Origin: Hoplostethus atlanticus
Taxonomy: Eukaryota; Chordata; Actinopteri; Trachichthyiformes; Trachichthyidae
DNA length: 64,000 nucleotides
Assembly: GCA_034670405.1 (NCBI GenBank)
Contig: JAXDDX010000003.1
Span: forward strand, 4,769,001-4,833,000
Direction of reading: 5' to 3'
The number at the start of each line of letters is the position of its first letter. Positions within the stretch are counted from its first letter, which is position 1. Positions 24,901-37,147 of the stretch are shown one piece after another. The notes beneath the pieces are model-generated. The model was given only the letters and a program-made list of their open reading frames with translations, ran no database searches and was not told the DNA's origin. Made by a program: the position numbers and the translations under genes.

Positions 24901-25018
24901 CATTACATACATTTGATTCAGAGTCCAAAGCACCTTACAGTGCTACATTATTTAACACGGGTGGCCCGGTGGAAATCAAACCCTTAGCCCTGGCAACTCA
25001 CTGAGCTACAGGACCTCT
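24901..25018 (-). mobile_element. tRNA-derived SINE remnant with L2-like tail, minus strand
   Basis: Read on the minus strand, a TAGCTCAGTGAG A box (complement of 24997-25008) precedes a GGGTTTGATTTCC B box (complement of 24971-24983). It ends in CTGTAAGGTGCTTTGG and a GTATGTAATG tail (complement of 24901-24941). This links a tRNA-like head to the conserved tail shared with L2 LINEs, which such SINEs are known to borrow for retrotransposition. Confidence 0.7.
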
Positions 25019-26294
25019 ACTCTTGTGTGTATTACAGGTATCCTGACAGTAGATTCAGCGTGTTTTTCCTAACAAATACACATAGACATAGACTTACATT
25101 GACTTGACTTTAGGACTCCAGAATCTGATTAAAATCAGGATGTTGTGAGTCACGACTTTGACCTTCTAGCTGGGAGCCCCACGGGCTATTTGTTGTGATC
25201 ACATATTTAGAAGTGAGGTCGGCCTGCTGTCACCCTGTCCTTCCTCCTGATCCGGCCCCTGTCTACCACACTGCCCTGACCCTTGTTGCTAGCAGCCCTC
25301 GCAGCTCTTGAGGTGTGGCTTTGCAGTTCAGCCGCAATCTCCCGCCCGGCTCCTCCCGCGCTCCTCCCGCCTCCTGTGGCGACTGGAGCTGTCACCTACA
25401 TTTCACTTTTACCAGCCCGTCTCTTCCCGTCCCTCCGAAGCCTCATGTCCCACAAGTCATTTATCACCCTGTTTGGACAACTCTCCTCCTCGTCCGCTCC
25501 CTTAGCAAAAGCATGATTTCTAATTAAACCTCCTAACTGAGAGGTTAAGAGCCAATTTCATGCACCTTACTCTTGATAAATAGGCAGCGGCCCCTTCACT
25601 CCTTCAGTCTTTTCCCTATCTGTTGCGTCAAGCCCACTCTTGCATCGCCCATCTTACATTTGACTCTAACCAGATAGGTTTCATCAGCAGTAACATCCAT
25701 TACTATTGTTTTTCCGAGATTAATTATCATTAATAGACAATTAAGGAGCAATGAAGAGCAAGAACACAAGTATTGACCATTTATTGCTGAAATAATCCTA
25801 TTGCATTAGGCACAATGAGAAGCAGACCTCTTTATGAGTTTTCAGATCAGTTCAGATGTCCATGCAGGATTGTGCCTGAGCATTAATTATGTGGTTCTTA
25901 TTTAATAAGATTTATTGATTTCCCCCCAACAGAATGTAAAACACGATCCAAAAGAATGGCTACTCATCGTCTGAACCCAGAAGAATGGGCAGAGGCATTG
26001 ATTAGGGTCTTTGACAAATAGTCATGCCTGGAGGCTCGTCTGGATTTGGGATTAATTACTATCTTTGGTGTGGAAAAGGAAACATTGATCTAAGTGAGTG
26101 AAGAAAGACGAGGGGATTAATGACAGGCGGCTTTATGTTTGTTAAGATTAACGGAGACGGAGAAGGACTGTCACATTTGAGTGTCTGACAGTTTGACAGA
26201 CAGCTCAAAGGAGCTGATCAGGGCTTTAACTTTGAAGCTCTACACATATGGGATGATAGAGAGAATATTCTTTAACTTCTTTATGGCGATTCTG
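25019..26294. other. Non-coding stretch; AT-homeobox-word-rich second half
   Basis: At 25207-25520 the DNA is GC-richer, with a CTCCTCCCG duplication near 25345-25370. From 25505 to 26100 it is rich in TAATTA and ATTAAT words, for example near 25720-25745. No exon is recognised. The signal-peptide-like frame at 25283 opens on TTG. Confidence 0.4.
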
Positions 26295-26358
<64 letters not shown>

Positions 26359-26458
26359 GTATGTATGTATGTATCTATCTATCTATCTATCTATCTATCT
26401 GTCTATCTATCTATCTGTCTGTCTGTCTGTCTGTCTGCCTGCCTGTCTGTCTGTCTGT

Positions 26459-26540
<82 letters not shown>

Positions 26541-26555
26541 GCCTGCCTGCCTGTT

Positions 26556-26586
<31 letters not shown>

Positions 26587-26587
26587 T
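26295..26587. repeat. Compound CTAT/GTAT/CTGT/CTGC tetranucleotide array
   Basis: A 293-bp array in one 4-base register. It starts as about 15 CTAT units, passes through GTAT and more CTAT, then CTGT, then a pure CTGC block around 26460-26503. It returns through CTGT and CTGC to CTGT and finally CTAT. The long frames across it (YLSI, CLSV and CLPA repeats) are not genes. Confidence 0.95.
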
Positions 26588-29397
26588 CTTTATTGTTTCA
26601 TGAGGTTGTTTACTGTTTTTATTGGATATTTTTCTATTCTATGCCATTTTTCCCGCTGAGTCCTATTACTTTTGCTCCTGCAACGACCTGGATTTTCCCC
26701 ACGGGTCTCGACACGGTTTCATCTGGTCGTGTCTTGTCTCATCTTCCAGTTATTATTCACACAGGGTTACTCTGAAAGTACATGTCAGGTCAAACTTTTG
26801 TTGATACAGTTTTTTTCCATTTTTTTCACCAACAGGATTTGGTGTTGCTGCATAATTTCTCACATTTCCCTGTAAATAGACTCACATACTTTTCAACCTG
26901 CACCCACACTGTGAGCCCTTCCACTGAAAGGTCGGAGTGAAAGGTCAAATTTAATTTCTTGTAAGAGCACAACAGCGACAGCGGTGATAGTGTAGGGCCG
27001 AGACTTTTCGTGTTACTCTTTTTTTAACAAATATAGTAAATGAGCAGTGTATCGGCTTTTCCGGTCACAAAGCCGTGAGAAGGTAGAGTCCGTGGTGAGG
27101 AGAATGCGCTTCACTTTGCTTCCAAGAGTCGTTGTAAAAAATAATTAATTTATTGAAGTCCACAGAAAAAAAGGTGCACAAAACAGAGTTGTAAATTCTT
27201 ATTATGAACGAATGAAAACAAAACTTTGCTTGATGCTGTGAAGTGGTCAAACATTATATATGACCATGCTATCTTTCTCCAAGCAAACCAAACTCCAAAA
27301 TGAAAACCACGCCCCCTGGCTATGACCTGCATTATTTACAGACACGCCCCCATGGCTTAATACAACAAGCAGATTTTGAAATTTGATCAACATATGGGAG
27401 AAAAGTGGGAGAAATTACACCACGGGAGGAGAGGGGCATGGAAATCAGAAGTCTCCCGGGGAAATCAGGAGGGTTGGCAAGCAAGGTTACGGGGTTATTA
27501 CCGATCTGCACACAGGCACTGGTGGTATGAACCAAAGTAATGGCAGCTGCTTGTACTTGAACAAACTAGTTCTGGTTCTTTTAACAACTACATGACGACT
27601 GGAAAGGGTAAATTTTCGTGTGTTTTTGGCACAAAACCAAAAGAGTCATTGGGAATCTGCCACAGATACCTGCCTCCATGACGCCTGTCTCACTCTGAAC
27701 TCAGTTATGACGCAGACTGGTCACACCTGCTGCTGAGCGACAGCAAAAAAGACTCAAAACTCTGCTGACACTTTTTTAAAATGTGTTGTTAAATACATAT
27801 CCCAGCTCATGTTTGAGATAATCAATTACACGATGCTTTGCCTTTTGAGAGAAAACCTTTTCTAGCTCCAATTTAGGTAGTTTTTTTTCTCCCATTTCCT
27901 TGTAACTTGTACCCACAGTTTTCCCCTCCATTCTTCATGCTGAATAAATAATTCCACCATAAAAGCACTTCCATACCACAAACCCCATGCAGTTTCAAAA
28001 GTACTTCAAATTGTATGTACAGTAAGTCTGAAATACATGCTGGTGTTCATTCCTCTCTTGGTATTCTACTGAGTATAAAAGCGACGTCCTTTCACAGAGC
28101 TCTGTGGGAAATGATGAGTCATAAGCAGCAGATAATGAAAATGATGAAATGAATGACAGCTATATTCATAGTGTGATTCCCGTTGCCAAATATCCATTAT
28201 CATGTCGTACGTCCTTTCACTTTGAATGATATTAAATCGTATTTTCTCTGGCGCCGTGTAAATAAAAACAGAACAAAGAGAAAGAAAAGAGCAATAAATC
28301 CACAAAATAACTGTTTTCAGACGTTACCTTTCAATACAAAGACCAAACCAGTAGTCGGAACAATGTTTTACACTATGGGGCGTAGTGCAATGCATTGTGG
28401 ATCCTGCTGTGATATAACTATTGTTAGGTTCTTATCTTATTTCAGTATTCTGGCCGTATATCTACAATCAATCTTCCCTATATACCTTTTTAGCTATCAC
28501 CCATATGAGAGGAGCCATTTCCTTCCTTCGCTGTATCTCTTGTGTGTGACATCCATTAAGGCTCGGTGTTTGTTCTCTAAATGCTCTAAATGCATCACCG
28601 GGTTGGACGTGCACCACAGTGACAGCCATACAGAGCTCCATGTCTTAAAAGCAAATGACACAGAAATAATAATAACAAGCAGAATAAAGCAGGAAGGGAT
28701 ACTTTCAAAATGTAATCATTACAGATTACAGATTACCTGATCCACCTCCAATCATGTAACTGTGTTTGTCTATATTTTGATCACATTTGTGCCAAAATCC
28801 ACAGAAAAAGAAGTTAAATGAACCAATTGTGATCATTTATAGATTCTTCATGGTTTTAGTTCATAGTCACGGTTCTCTCATGGTTTTGGGTAATCCAGCA
28901 AACAATCACCTATTATCTGAAAATCATCTGTAATGTGATTACTCTGATGTCTTCACTAAATGTAAAATATTACAGTTCTATTTAACCCTGGAAATGTGTT
29001 GTCTGTAGTTAGGCTACAGCTTTAGTGACGAGACTGTTTTAGCAGGGAGGCAAAGTACGGGGCGACATTTAGTACTTTTATAACATTGCCGAGTGGTCCA
29101 ATTGACTTGTAGTGTTTGGATCCTACCAGGTGCATGGCAAATCTCTTGGTTAAAATTATAACAGCCTATTTGCCATGTGGCCGACATTGGCGGTTTGTAG
29201 GCTCCAATTGAATTTTATCTCAGCGGCCAGCTATTTGCAGATCATTACACAGGGAGTGCAAGCCCTAGATTGCCACTACAGTGGCGTCGGCCTTGTGTTG
29301 GTTTGTTTGCTCACTCATTTATTTATGCTATTCAAATCTCAACACCGTTGTTGTTCATTTGGGAGGCTAACAAACTGGTTCAAGGTTGCAGTGGGAC
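26588..29397. other. Non-coding stretch, no recognised element
   Basis: Around 28715-28740 a TGTAATCATTACAGATTAC motif resembles a fish DNA-element remnant, but too little is left to name it. The open frame at 28183-28740 uses a TTG start; its first ATG is at 28363, and no domain is visible. Confidence 0.45.
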
Positions 29398-29414
29398 AGA
29401 GAGAGAGAGAGGGA

Positions 29415-29477
<63 letters not shown>
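29398..29477. repeat. GA microsatellite
   Basis: About 40 GA units with GGGAGAGGGA and AAAG interruptions. Plus frames give ERER peptides and the minus frame LSLS, so they are ignored. Confidence 0.95.
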
Positions 29478-29940
29478 TTAGCAGCACATTCAGTTCCAGC
29501 TTGCCTCATTTCTGTGCTGGCAAGTTTTCTCACGCACCTTCACTGCGTTGCCGTCATATAAAATGTTAATTTGTGAAGTGTAACATTGTGGGATGAGGGT
29601 TGAGTCATTGCCAAAGCATGCACGGGGCCAGCGCTGTTGAGTGGCAAAGGCCAACACCGATGAACTGGAGAGAGACACCGCTGCTAGATTAACTGCCCGT
29701 GGCCAGCTGGCTACGGCAAATGTTGCTCTGAACACAGCTGACTGTCTCTGAGGCGCATTGATAGGCGACAACAAAAAAATCCCTTCTACTTTTTCTCATC
29801 AGCAATTCTCCACCATACATGATCTTTCTGGTGTCACAGGAATAACTTCTTACATCTACTGTCAGGGTACGGCTTGCTGCTGGTTGCTGGTAATAATGTC
29901 TAGGAAAGCGATCCACGCCGATTCTGCTGTGACACGCCCG

Positions 29941-29996
29941 TTGTAAGATGCTCTGCGTGAGAGTGTCAGCTGAGCTGCCTAAATGTGAATGCAAAC
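29941..29996 (+). mobile_element. Degraded L2-type 3' tail
   Basis: TTGTAAGATGCTCTGCG, then GAGAGTGTCAGCTGAGCTGC, then CTAAATGTGAATGCAAA. It aligns word by word with the L2 tail (TGTAAGTCGCTTTGGATAAA, then GCGTCTGCTAAATG). More diverged than the copy at 22106. Confidence 0.65.
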
Positions 29997-30350
29997 CTCA
30001 ATGTAACAATAGCTAACATGAAAGTGATGCTTCAGCTCGGTGGAACGTGTTCAGCAGGCACACCTCCACAGATGTTAAGAGGCAGTCAACCTTCAGCATC
30101 CGCTGCCCTGGGGAGCTTCTGGCACCATTGGCATTCAGGATTTGTTCCCCAGCAAATGTGTTAGAGCGTGGTTTTCAGAAGAAGATTTCAAAATGAACAT
30201 GACAAAATGGTGCTGACTACAGGTCCCAAGGCAAGCGGATTTCTGAGGCTGACCATGAAGGTATTGCACTAAATAATGTAAATGTTCAAACTCAAAATAT
30301 CACTTTCACCGCAAAACATCCACAGATAAAGAAATCCTTACTATTGCAAG

Positions 30351-30552
30351 GTAGTAGTAGTAGTAATAGTAGTAGTAATAATAGTAGTAGCAGTAGTAGT
30401 AGTAGTGGCAGTAGCAGTAGTAGTAGTAATAGTTATAGTAGTAGCAGTACTAGTAGTAGCAATAGTAATAGTAGTAGCAGTAGTAGTAGTAGCAGTAGCC
30501 TAACAGTAGTAGCAGTAGCACTAGTAGTAATAGCAGTAGCAGTAGCAGTAGC

Positions 30553-30586
<34 letters not shown>

Positions 30587-30635
30587 ATAGTAGTAGTAGT
30601 AGTAGTAATAGTAGTAGTAGTAGTAGTAGTAGTAA
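30351..30635. repeat. TAG trinucleotide array with AAT and CAG variants
   Basis: A 285-bp array of TAG units with scattered TAA and CAG variants, and nearly pure from about 30550. Frames translate to poly-S, poly-V or poly-L and are not coding. Confidence 0.95.
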
Positions 30636-32864
30636 TGTTATTTCTACAAAGTCCAGATTGTGTTTAATGTGAAAAGAGACGAAGCCATTGCATCCGTGTG
30701 AAATCCATATCACTTCCCCTGCACGCTGCTGGTGTTTGAGGCTGGAAAGCCTCCCCATTGTCTGTGTGCCATTGGTGCTCTCTGCTTCAGTGTCTGTCAT
30801 CTGCCATTTGTGGTGCAGCCGGTTGGCCGGTTGGCCTGGAACCTGGTTTGAGATGCCACAGGCTGGCAACATGTAATAAATACCTTTCAGACATTTGGCT
30901 ACACCGAGGGAAAGCATAGTGTAAAGCATAGTCAAGATTCAAAGAAGCACTAAACTATATGGGACTCCTCTGGTCTGGTTTATTCACACTTTGACATATT
31001 TCACAGTGATATCTACAAATTAACAAATCTTCAGAGTTGTTGACAGACGGTGCTCAGCTCCTCTTTGCCAGCGAAGGTTGGGGAGGGAGGAGAGAGAAAG
31101 CTGGGCCATGTGTACATGAAAACAGCTCTCCCATCTGGCTAAGGCTAATGTTGTGACCGATCAAGTCACATTTATTTCTGTATCCATGTTAACAAACACG
31201 TCTGTCACCAAGTGCTTGAAGGAGAACGAGCACAGATAAAAGAAAAGCATACAACATGTGACATTCAAAAGGAGGTAGAACAAGTACATCACAGTACATG
31301 AAGTTGAAGAGCTGGCGCCAGAACTACGTGTTTGTATTCATGTGTTTGGGGGGCGGGGTGCCTCTGTGCATCCACCTGCATGTGTATGAGGGAATTTGAA
31401 ATCTCTTGGCAGCCCACGGGAGAAATAAGTAAATGACAGACTGCAGGCAAGTAGATAAAGGGAAACAAATGGCTGGTGGCTGATGCTGCTGTGGGAGGAG
31501 GCAGTGTAGAAGTGGGTGGCAGTCGGATGAACTCCTGAAGTGCTTCTTGGCACGCCTCAGTGGAAAGAGCCGGCGACTCAAAGTTCTCCGTGGCGTTGAC
31601 ATTTAGTCGTCGAGAGGGTGGAGGACATTGTCCGTAATAGCAGGCTGCAAGCATCCTTTTCTCCACCACTACCTCCAGTGAGTCTGGCTCAGCCCTCTGA
31701 CAGGGCTAGCTTTTCTCAATTCTGACTTGTTCTGCAATATCGGTCCCTTGAATTGATGCTGCCTCCCCACCAGCCTCCACACACTAGTTTAGAGATGGCC
31801 ACAAGAGTCTGATTATCACAGACTAGATTAAACCTTTTCAATTAAAGGGCGCTATGCTTCTTAACATTACCTGCTTGCTCTCTTACCCTTCGCCTTTGTC
31901 ACTGGGCTTCTGCTACTTAGCCAGAGAAACTGATGCTTTGGCTCCGCCCACTCAGGTTAAACTCCACCAATGAGATCTGCAATCTGTTGCATGATTTCAA
32001 AAGAAGAACAATAGCGTGCTCGATCATTTCCTGTGTAAAGCGTCAGTAATTCCGGACCAATCCAGCTTCCTGTCCAGGTGGACCAATCGCTTACAGGACT
32101 CCATTCTCTGGACAGTGCCTGGAAACCAGGGGCTCCCGGGGCTCCCATCAGAGAACTACAACCAAAGGTAGAAAATACAGAATTTTAGATTGCAATTTTA
32201 TTCTTGTGCTCTAGGACAGTTTTGTCTGCATTAGTATCCTGCTACTGTCTCCCATGGCCAGAAACAGGAAACATGCCTCTGCCTCCACCTATAATCTGTG
32301 ATGTCACACCACCAAATAACCACAAAGTGTTTTTACAGGATCATTTTGTGGGGACCAAAAGGTATGAAACCTGGTTTGGACCTGATAACAGCTCCATAAT
32401 ATAAATATATCATTTGGATGCACAACTTTACACAAATATTGTAATAGTGCACCGTTGGTCTCTCGGTTGTTGTCGGTGGAGCTGCTCCAGGTTGGGCTTT
32501 GATAACATCACACAAAAAAAGGTCTTGTTTTATGTTTTTTAGGCTTTTGGAGAGAGACGTTCGTGTTCAGGAATACCGATTGCGCCGCTCTTGGCTTTAA
32601 AAAAACACAACAAATGAATTAACTTGGAGTTGTGCTCCCCTGCAACGTACCACATTTAGTAGTTAATGTGCGAATGATGTCCCGCATCGCTGCAATCGCA
32701 AAAAGACTGCAAAGCCTCCTGTTCATGTCGAATGCCTGCAGCCACGCCGGTGTCAGAGAGCATCTTTGCCACCAAGTGTCACTATTGTAACACTGTGCTG
32801 TTGCCTTGGAATGCTTGGCATGTGTTTGGCTGAGATGTAGAAGAAGGGGGGGCGGAGGGAGATT
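30636..32864. other. Non-coding stretch, no recognised element
   Basis: A few frames exceed 90 codons on the minus strand (31289-31669, 31324-31602), but they overlap each other in different frames and carry no motif. GGGGCTCCCGGGGCTCCCAT near 32130 is a minor direct repeat. Confidence 0.5.
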
Positions 32865-32875
32865 GAGAGAGAGAG

Positions 32876-32916
<41 letters not shown>
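32865..32916. repeat. GA microsatellite
   Basis: About 26 GA units with one GC interruption near 32878, inside a purine-rich region that starts at about 32840. Confidence 0.95.
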
Positions 32917-32919
<3 letters not shown>

Positions 32920-34448
32920 GGCTGCTGGGCAGAACACTGGTCCGGCTGCTACTGTAGTTGTGTTGCTCCTCTCTCGCCCCTCTCTCGCCCCCCTCTCCCA
33001 TGGCTCCCCATGCCCCAGAAACAAGGTAGCTCCATCTAATTGCTCTAATGGCGTCCCATCCTCATTAGACTCTTGACCTTGGCTGTGCGTGATAAGAGTA
33101 GGTCAGTGTGGATTAGAAGTGGCCCCCTAGGTCTCCTCCACTCTCCCAGTTACAAGTCAATACCTCTGACTCGATTCTCTCCCCTGAAAAGTGAAACTGG
33201 GAAACATTTAAAGCTTTTTTTTTTTTTTTTCTTCTTTCCCCACACAGCTCCTCTGGGCTTGTCGAGTCCTGCGTTGCATGCTCGCAAAGGTACGGCGCGG
33301 CGGTGATAACCCTGTAATGTTTAATTTAGCAGCATTTAAAAGCGTTAGTGCTTGGCAGCAGAATATCAAGCACGTATTGAAATACTGACAGTATTCTGGG
33401 TATTACAGTAGACAGAAGTACAATCTACATTATTTGATTCTTGGTTGATATCGTTCAACGTAGATATCGTGTGACAATGTATTATTCAGCTTTCATAAAC
33501 CATGACTCTGTGATAATACCTTCCTGTAGTGTTATGTGACATTATTAGATGGGAGCTGGTCGCCTCCTCTTGTTTACACCAGACCAAGACAACGACCGTT
33601 CAGTATCGTCTTCCAAAATCAGTCGCTGTAGCAGTTATTGCAAATCAATCTGTGATACCGTCTAGATATGTCAACTATCTGAGGCAGGATATTTGGTTGG
33701 AGGAACGTCCAGAGAGGCTTTGATGAACAGAATAAACACTATTTCTTGATAGACATCAAATAATAACAGATACTGTTTGTCCTGCAAGACATCTGCATTT
33801 TTGGTGATGGAGGAAAAGTAAGTAATGAGATGTTGACAAACGATGTAATGTCTTGGACCAGCGCTAATAATATAAATAATACACGAATAACAATAATAAT
33901 AATACAAAAATGTGCTTTATCAGCTTCTGTAAGCAATGCAAGAGATGATTTGTAGCCACTGTAATGATAATTTTGCAATGCTATATTCTAAAAATGAACA
34001 CAGTACTAGTAGTTCTTTGTACAAAGTACTAGTTGAATAACAGGATGAACTATGCCGGGTGACAAAGGGATGGATGTGAAAGGCGACGCGAAACCTTGAA
34101 ATTCTTTCACGATCGCTTATTCTGGGATATAGTGTAATAAGATTCATACCTCATCTCGGCATTAGCAGAGTCTCTATCTGAGGGGGTGGAGGAGGGCACA
34201 GCGAACCTGGCAAACAGACAGAGACAGACAGAAAATGTGATTTGTACCCCCTCAAGACAAAACGTAACAGCTACATGAAAAGGCTGCTCTGGAGTATCTC
34301 CGCAGGCAAAATAGCAATAATTTGGTTCTCTAAGACCGTTATTAGACTCATATCCACCTATGCAATTACACTTAGCCCAGCTAAGCTCTCCGGGAGAGAC
34401 CACTCCCTCTCTCAGCCTCAGCCTCAGCACACCTAGAGGCAAACACGA
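32917..34448. other. Non-coding stretch, no recognised element
   Basis: Holds a T run near 33216-33230 and an ATAATA-rich patch at 33865-33907. No gene signal. Confidence 0.5.
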
Positions 34449-34486
34449 TGTGTGTGTGTGTGTATTATAGCAGATGATAGTGTCTA

Positions 34487-34522
<36 letters not shown>
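34449..34522. repeat. Compound GT and AG microsatellite
   Basis: Two TG runs (34449-34463 and about 34487-34510) are separated by 23 bp. The second passes directly into an AG run ending near 34522. Confidence 0.9.
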
Positions 34523-35016
34523 TGGCTGCGCTGCTCATCGCGTCGAGCAGTACTTTCAACTCTCACCAAACAGGGTGCCTTCGACTGTTTGCTATCATGC
34601 TAGCACTTCCTCTTCGGAGGCGACCTCTATTATTCCCAGCTCTGAGGCTTCTAGTAAACAAGTGTTAATATGCTAGTTCTGTGAGAAACTCCAGCCTCAT
34701 CAGGATTTACTTCCTGTGACCGGCGTTGACGAGGGACCTGATGATGAAGAAGACGTCCGGCCTCTGGCTGTCATTACAGCTAGAGGCCCTTTTCTTCCAA
34801 CATCGATGTTTTTAAACTCAGCATTAATTAATACACTGCCTGCATTCATTCGACACACTAGGAAGTAAAAAATCAGCAATATAACATGAAGTCATGAAAT
34901 AATGGGCTCGGGGGGGAGGATTTAAGGGGGGAGACGATCAACTCCAACCTTGTTGTGTTGAGAAGAGAAGATCAGGAAAACACAGCAATATTGCTGCCTG
35001 CATGTACCCCTCCACC

Positions 35017-35165
35017 CATCTCTCTTTCTACCCTTTATTGGCTTGTTCATTCATCCATCTGTCATCCTTCCATCTATCCATCCATCCGTCCATCTGTCCA
35101 TGTACCCATCCATCTGTCGATCCATCTGTCGATCCATCCATCCATCCATCTGTCCATCCATCCTT

Positions 35166-35201
<36 letters not shown>

Positions 35202-35225
35202 CTGTCAATCCATCCGTCCACCCGT

Positions 35226-35261
<36 letters not shown>

Positions 35262-35400
35262 CCTTCCATCCATGCATCCATCATCTCTCTTTCTTCCCTT
35301 TATTGGCTTGTTCATCCATCCATCCTTCCATCCATCCATCCATCCATCCGTTTCGCCGTCCATCTGTCCATCCATCCATCCATCCATCCATCCATCCATG
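35017..35400. repeat. CATC array with an embedded duplicated unique segment
   Basis: Tetranucleotide CATC repeats carry CGTC, TGTC, TTCC and AATC variants. The non-repeat word group CATCTCTCTTTCT followed by CCCTTTATTGGCTTGTTCAT occurs at 35017 and again at 35282 with two mismatches. The array therefore contains a 265-bp tandem duplication of unique plus simple DNA. Frames give IHPS or DGWM peptides and are ignored. Confidence 0.9.
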
Positions 35401-35824
35401 GTAAGGGGCTCGTATGTGTGTATTGTAAGATCATTATAAATATGTTTGTTGGTGTTTCCAGACTTAGACTCTTAGACTATGTTTTCCTTATTCTGCATCG
35501 GATTGAATCAAACTACTACACCAGCAGGATTACAGTTTTTAAACACTAAAACATAAATACTGTCTCATTATATCAAATCGACAGGGAACAAAACCGTCTG
35601 GTTGAATTACATCTCAAGAAAAATGACATAAAAAAACTCCCTCAACAAATAAAAAAAATAATTATCATTACTATCACACTGTATCAGAGGAAAACTGAAT
35701 CGGTGTGCACAATGGTTTATGGCAACAAACCATGAAGCGAGATGATATCCTTGTTCAAGGAAAATCAATTTCAGTTGAAAATGATGGAACTGATGGATAC
35801 TTTCAGTTGGGAAATTTTCTCATG

Positions 35825-35847
35825 CTCTCTCTCTCTCTCTCTCATGC

Positions 35848-35887
<40 letters not shown>
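35825..35887. repeat. CT microsatellite
   Basis: About 30 CT units interrupted by CATG near 35842-35845 and by a GT near 35855. Confidence 0.95.
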
Positions 35888-35889
<2 letters not shown>

Positions 35890-36350
35890 CCTTGCTCTCT
35901 CCTTGCAGCAGTTCCTGCAGTAGCTACCATGGGTTTTATCACATGTTATTGGTGTTTTTCCTTCTTGATTGCTTCCTATTTGGTGTGAGGAAGCAGGTTT
36001 CCACTTCCACTTTCAACTTTCAGCCACATATGAAAACTCTATGTGTGAAAACCATTTCACAACCTTTTCCACCTCAACACTTTAACATGTATGATTTGTG
36101 ATCGCCTACAGTTTTGTCTAGCCATTTATTCCCACATCACTGGCAAGGCATAAAAAACCCTCCATCTTCATCTGCTGTAATAAGGTGAACCTTTTGATAG
36201 CGTGCGTTGGAGTGAAATATTAACACAAAAAGAAAGAAACAACATGAAACAAGTAAACAAGCTTTAAAAAAAAAGGAGTAAATCCTTAAATGGTTGATTA
36301 CAGTCAATCTATGTGTTCAGAGATTGGTGGAGGAGGGTTATGAACCTACG

Positions 36351-36450
36351 CTGTGTGTGTGTGTGTGTGTCTGTGTGGGAGGGGGGGTCTGTGGGTGCAT
36401 GTGTGTGCATCTATGTGTGCAAGTGTGTGTCAAGGTGTGCGTACGTGTGC
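36351..36450. repeat. GT microsatellite with degenerate right half
   Basis: A pure GT run up to about 36370, then GTG-rich degenerate sequence with a G7 run. The right half looks like an aged array. Confidence 0.85.
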
Positions 36451-36680
36451 AGGGGAGATGGACAAACCCATGGGTCCGTTTATCTAGGCTGACAGAAACA
36501 ATTTACGGCACTGCCAAACTGGAAGTAAGAGCCCCTCACACTGAGTGAACTGGAGGGGAACCGAGTAAAGAAAGCAGAAACAGAGTGGCGCTGGAAAAAA
36601 ACACCCACAAAACTGAAGACTAACAGGACCGGATTGGGAGCAGAATCTATCCTGGCATTTTATCTATCCTTCCACCGTTC

Positions 36681-37147
36681 CATCCATCCATCCATCCATC
36701 CATCCATCCATCTATCCATCCATCCATCCATCCTTCCATCCATCCATCCATCCATCCATCTATCCATCCATCCATCCATCCATCAATCCTTCTATCCATC
36801 TGTCCATCCATCCATCTATCCATGCATTCATCCATCTAGCCATGCATCCATCTGTCCATCCATCTGTCCATCCATACGTCCATCCATCCATCCATCCATC
36901 CATCCATCTATCTATCCTTCCATCCATCCATCCATCTGTCCATCCATGCATCCATCCATCCATCCATCCATCTATCCATCTATCCTTCCATCCATCCATC
37001 CGTCCATCCATCCATCCATCAATCCTTCTATCCATCTGTCCATCCATCCATCCTTCCATCCATCCATCCATCCATCCATCTATCCATCCATCCATCCATC
37101 CATCCATCCATCCATCCATCTATCCATCCATCCATCCATCCATCCAT
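36681..37147. repeat. CATC array left of the L2 insertion
   Basis: A 467-bp tetranucleotide array with TATC, TGTC, TTCC, AATC and TAGC variants. Positions 36757-36875 are identical to 38109-38227 on the other side of the LINE, and similarity continues to about 36943. The array ends abruptly at the LINE tail. Confidence 0.95.

Noticed and set aside
25283..25516. Signal-peptide-like frame (LLAALAALEVWLCSSAA)
   Set aside because: Starts on TTG. The hydrophobic start comes from GC-rich GCT/CTC sequence, overlapping frames on both strands are also open, and there is no similarity to a known secreted protein.
26181..26775. CLSV/YLSI-repeat frames of 100-140 codons
   Set aside because: Translation of the CTRY tetranucleotide array; the same applies to 52041-52485.
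28183..28740. 185-codon frame, the longest outside simple repeats and LINEs
   Set aside because: It opens on TTG; the first ATG (28363) leaves about 125 codons with no recognisable domain. A frame of this size is expected by chance in 64 kb of AT-leaning DNA.
30344..30935. Poly-S, poly-V and poly-L frames, up to 161 codons
   Set aside because: Products of the TAG array in different frames; the parts outside the array show no domain.
35002..35549. Long IHPS/LSIH-repeat frames in the CATC fields (also 36634-37197 and 38068-38966, and DGWM frames on the minus strand)
   Set aside because: They are direct translations of a 4-base repeat, open in several frames on both strands at once, with no unique sequence of coding character.
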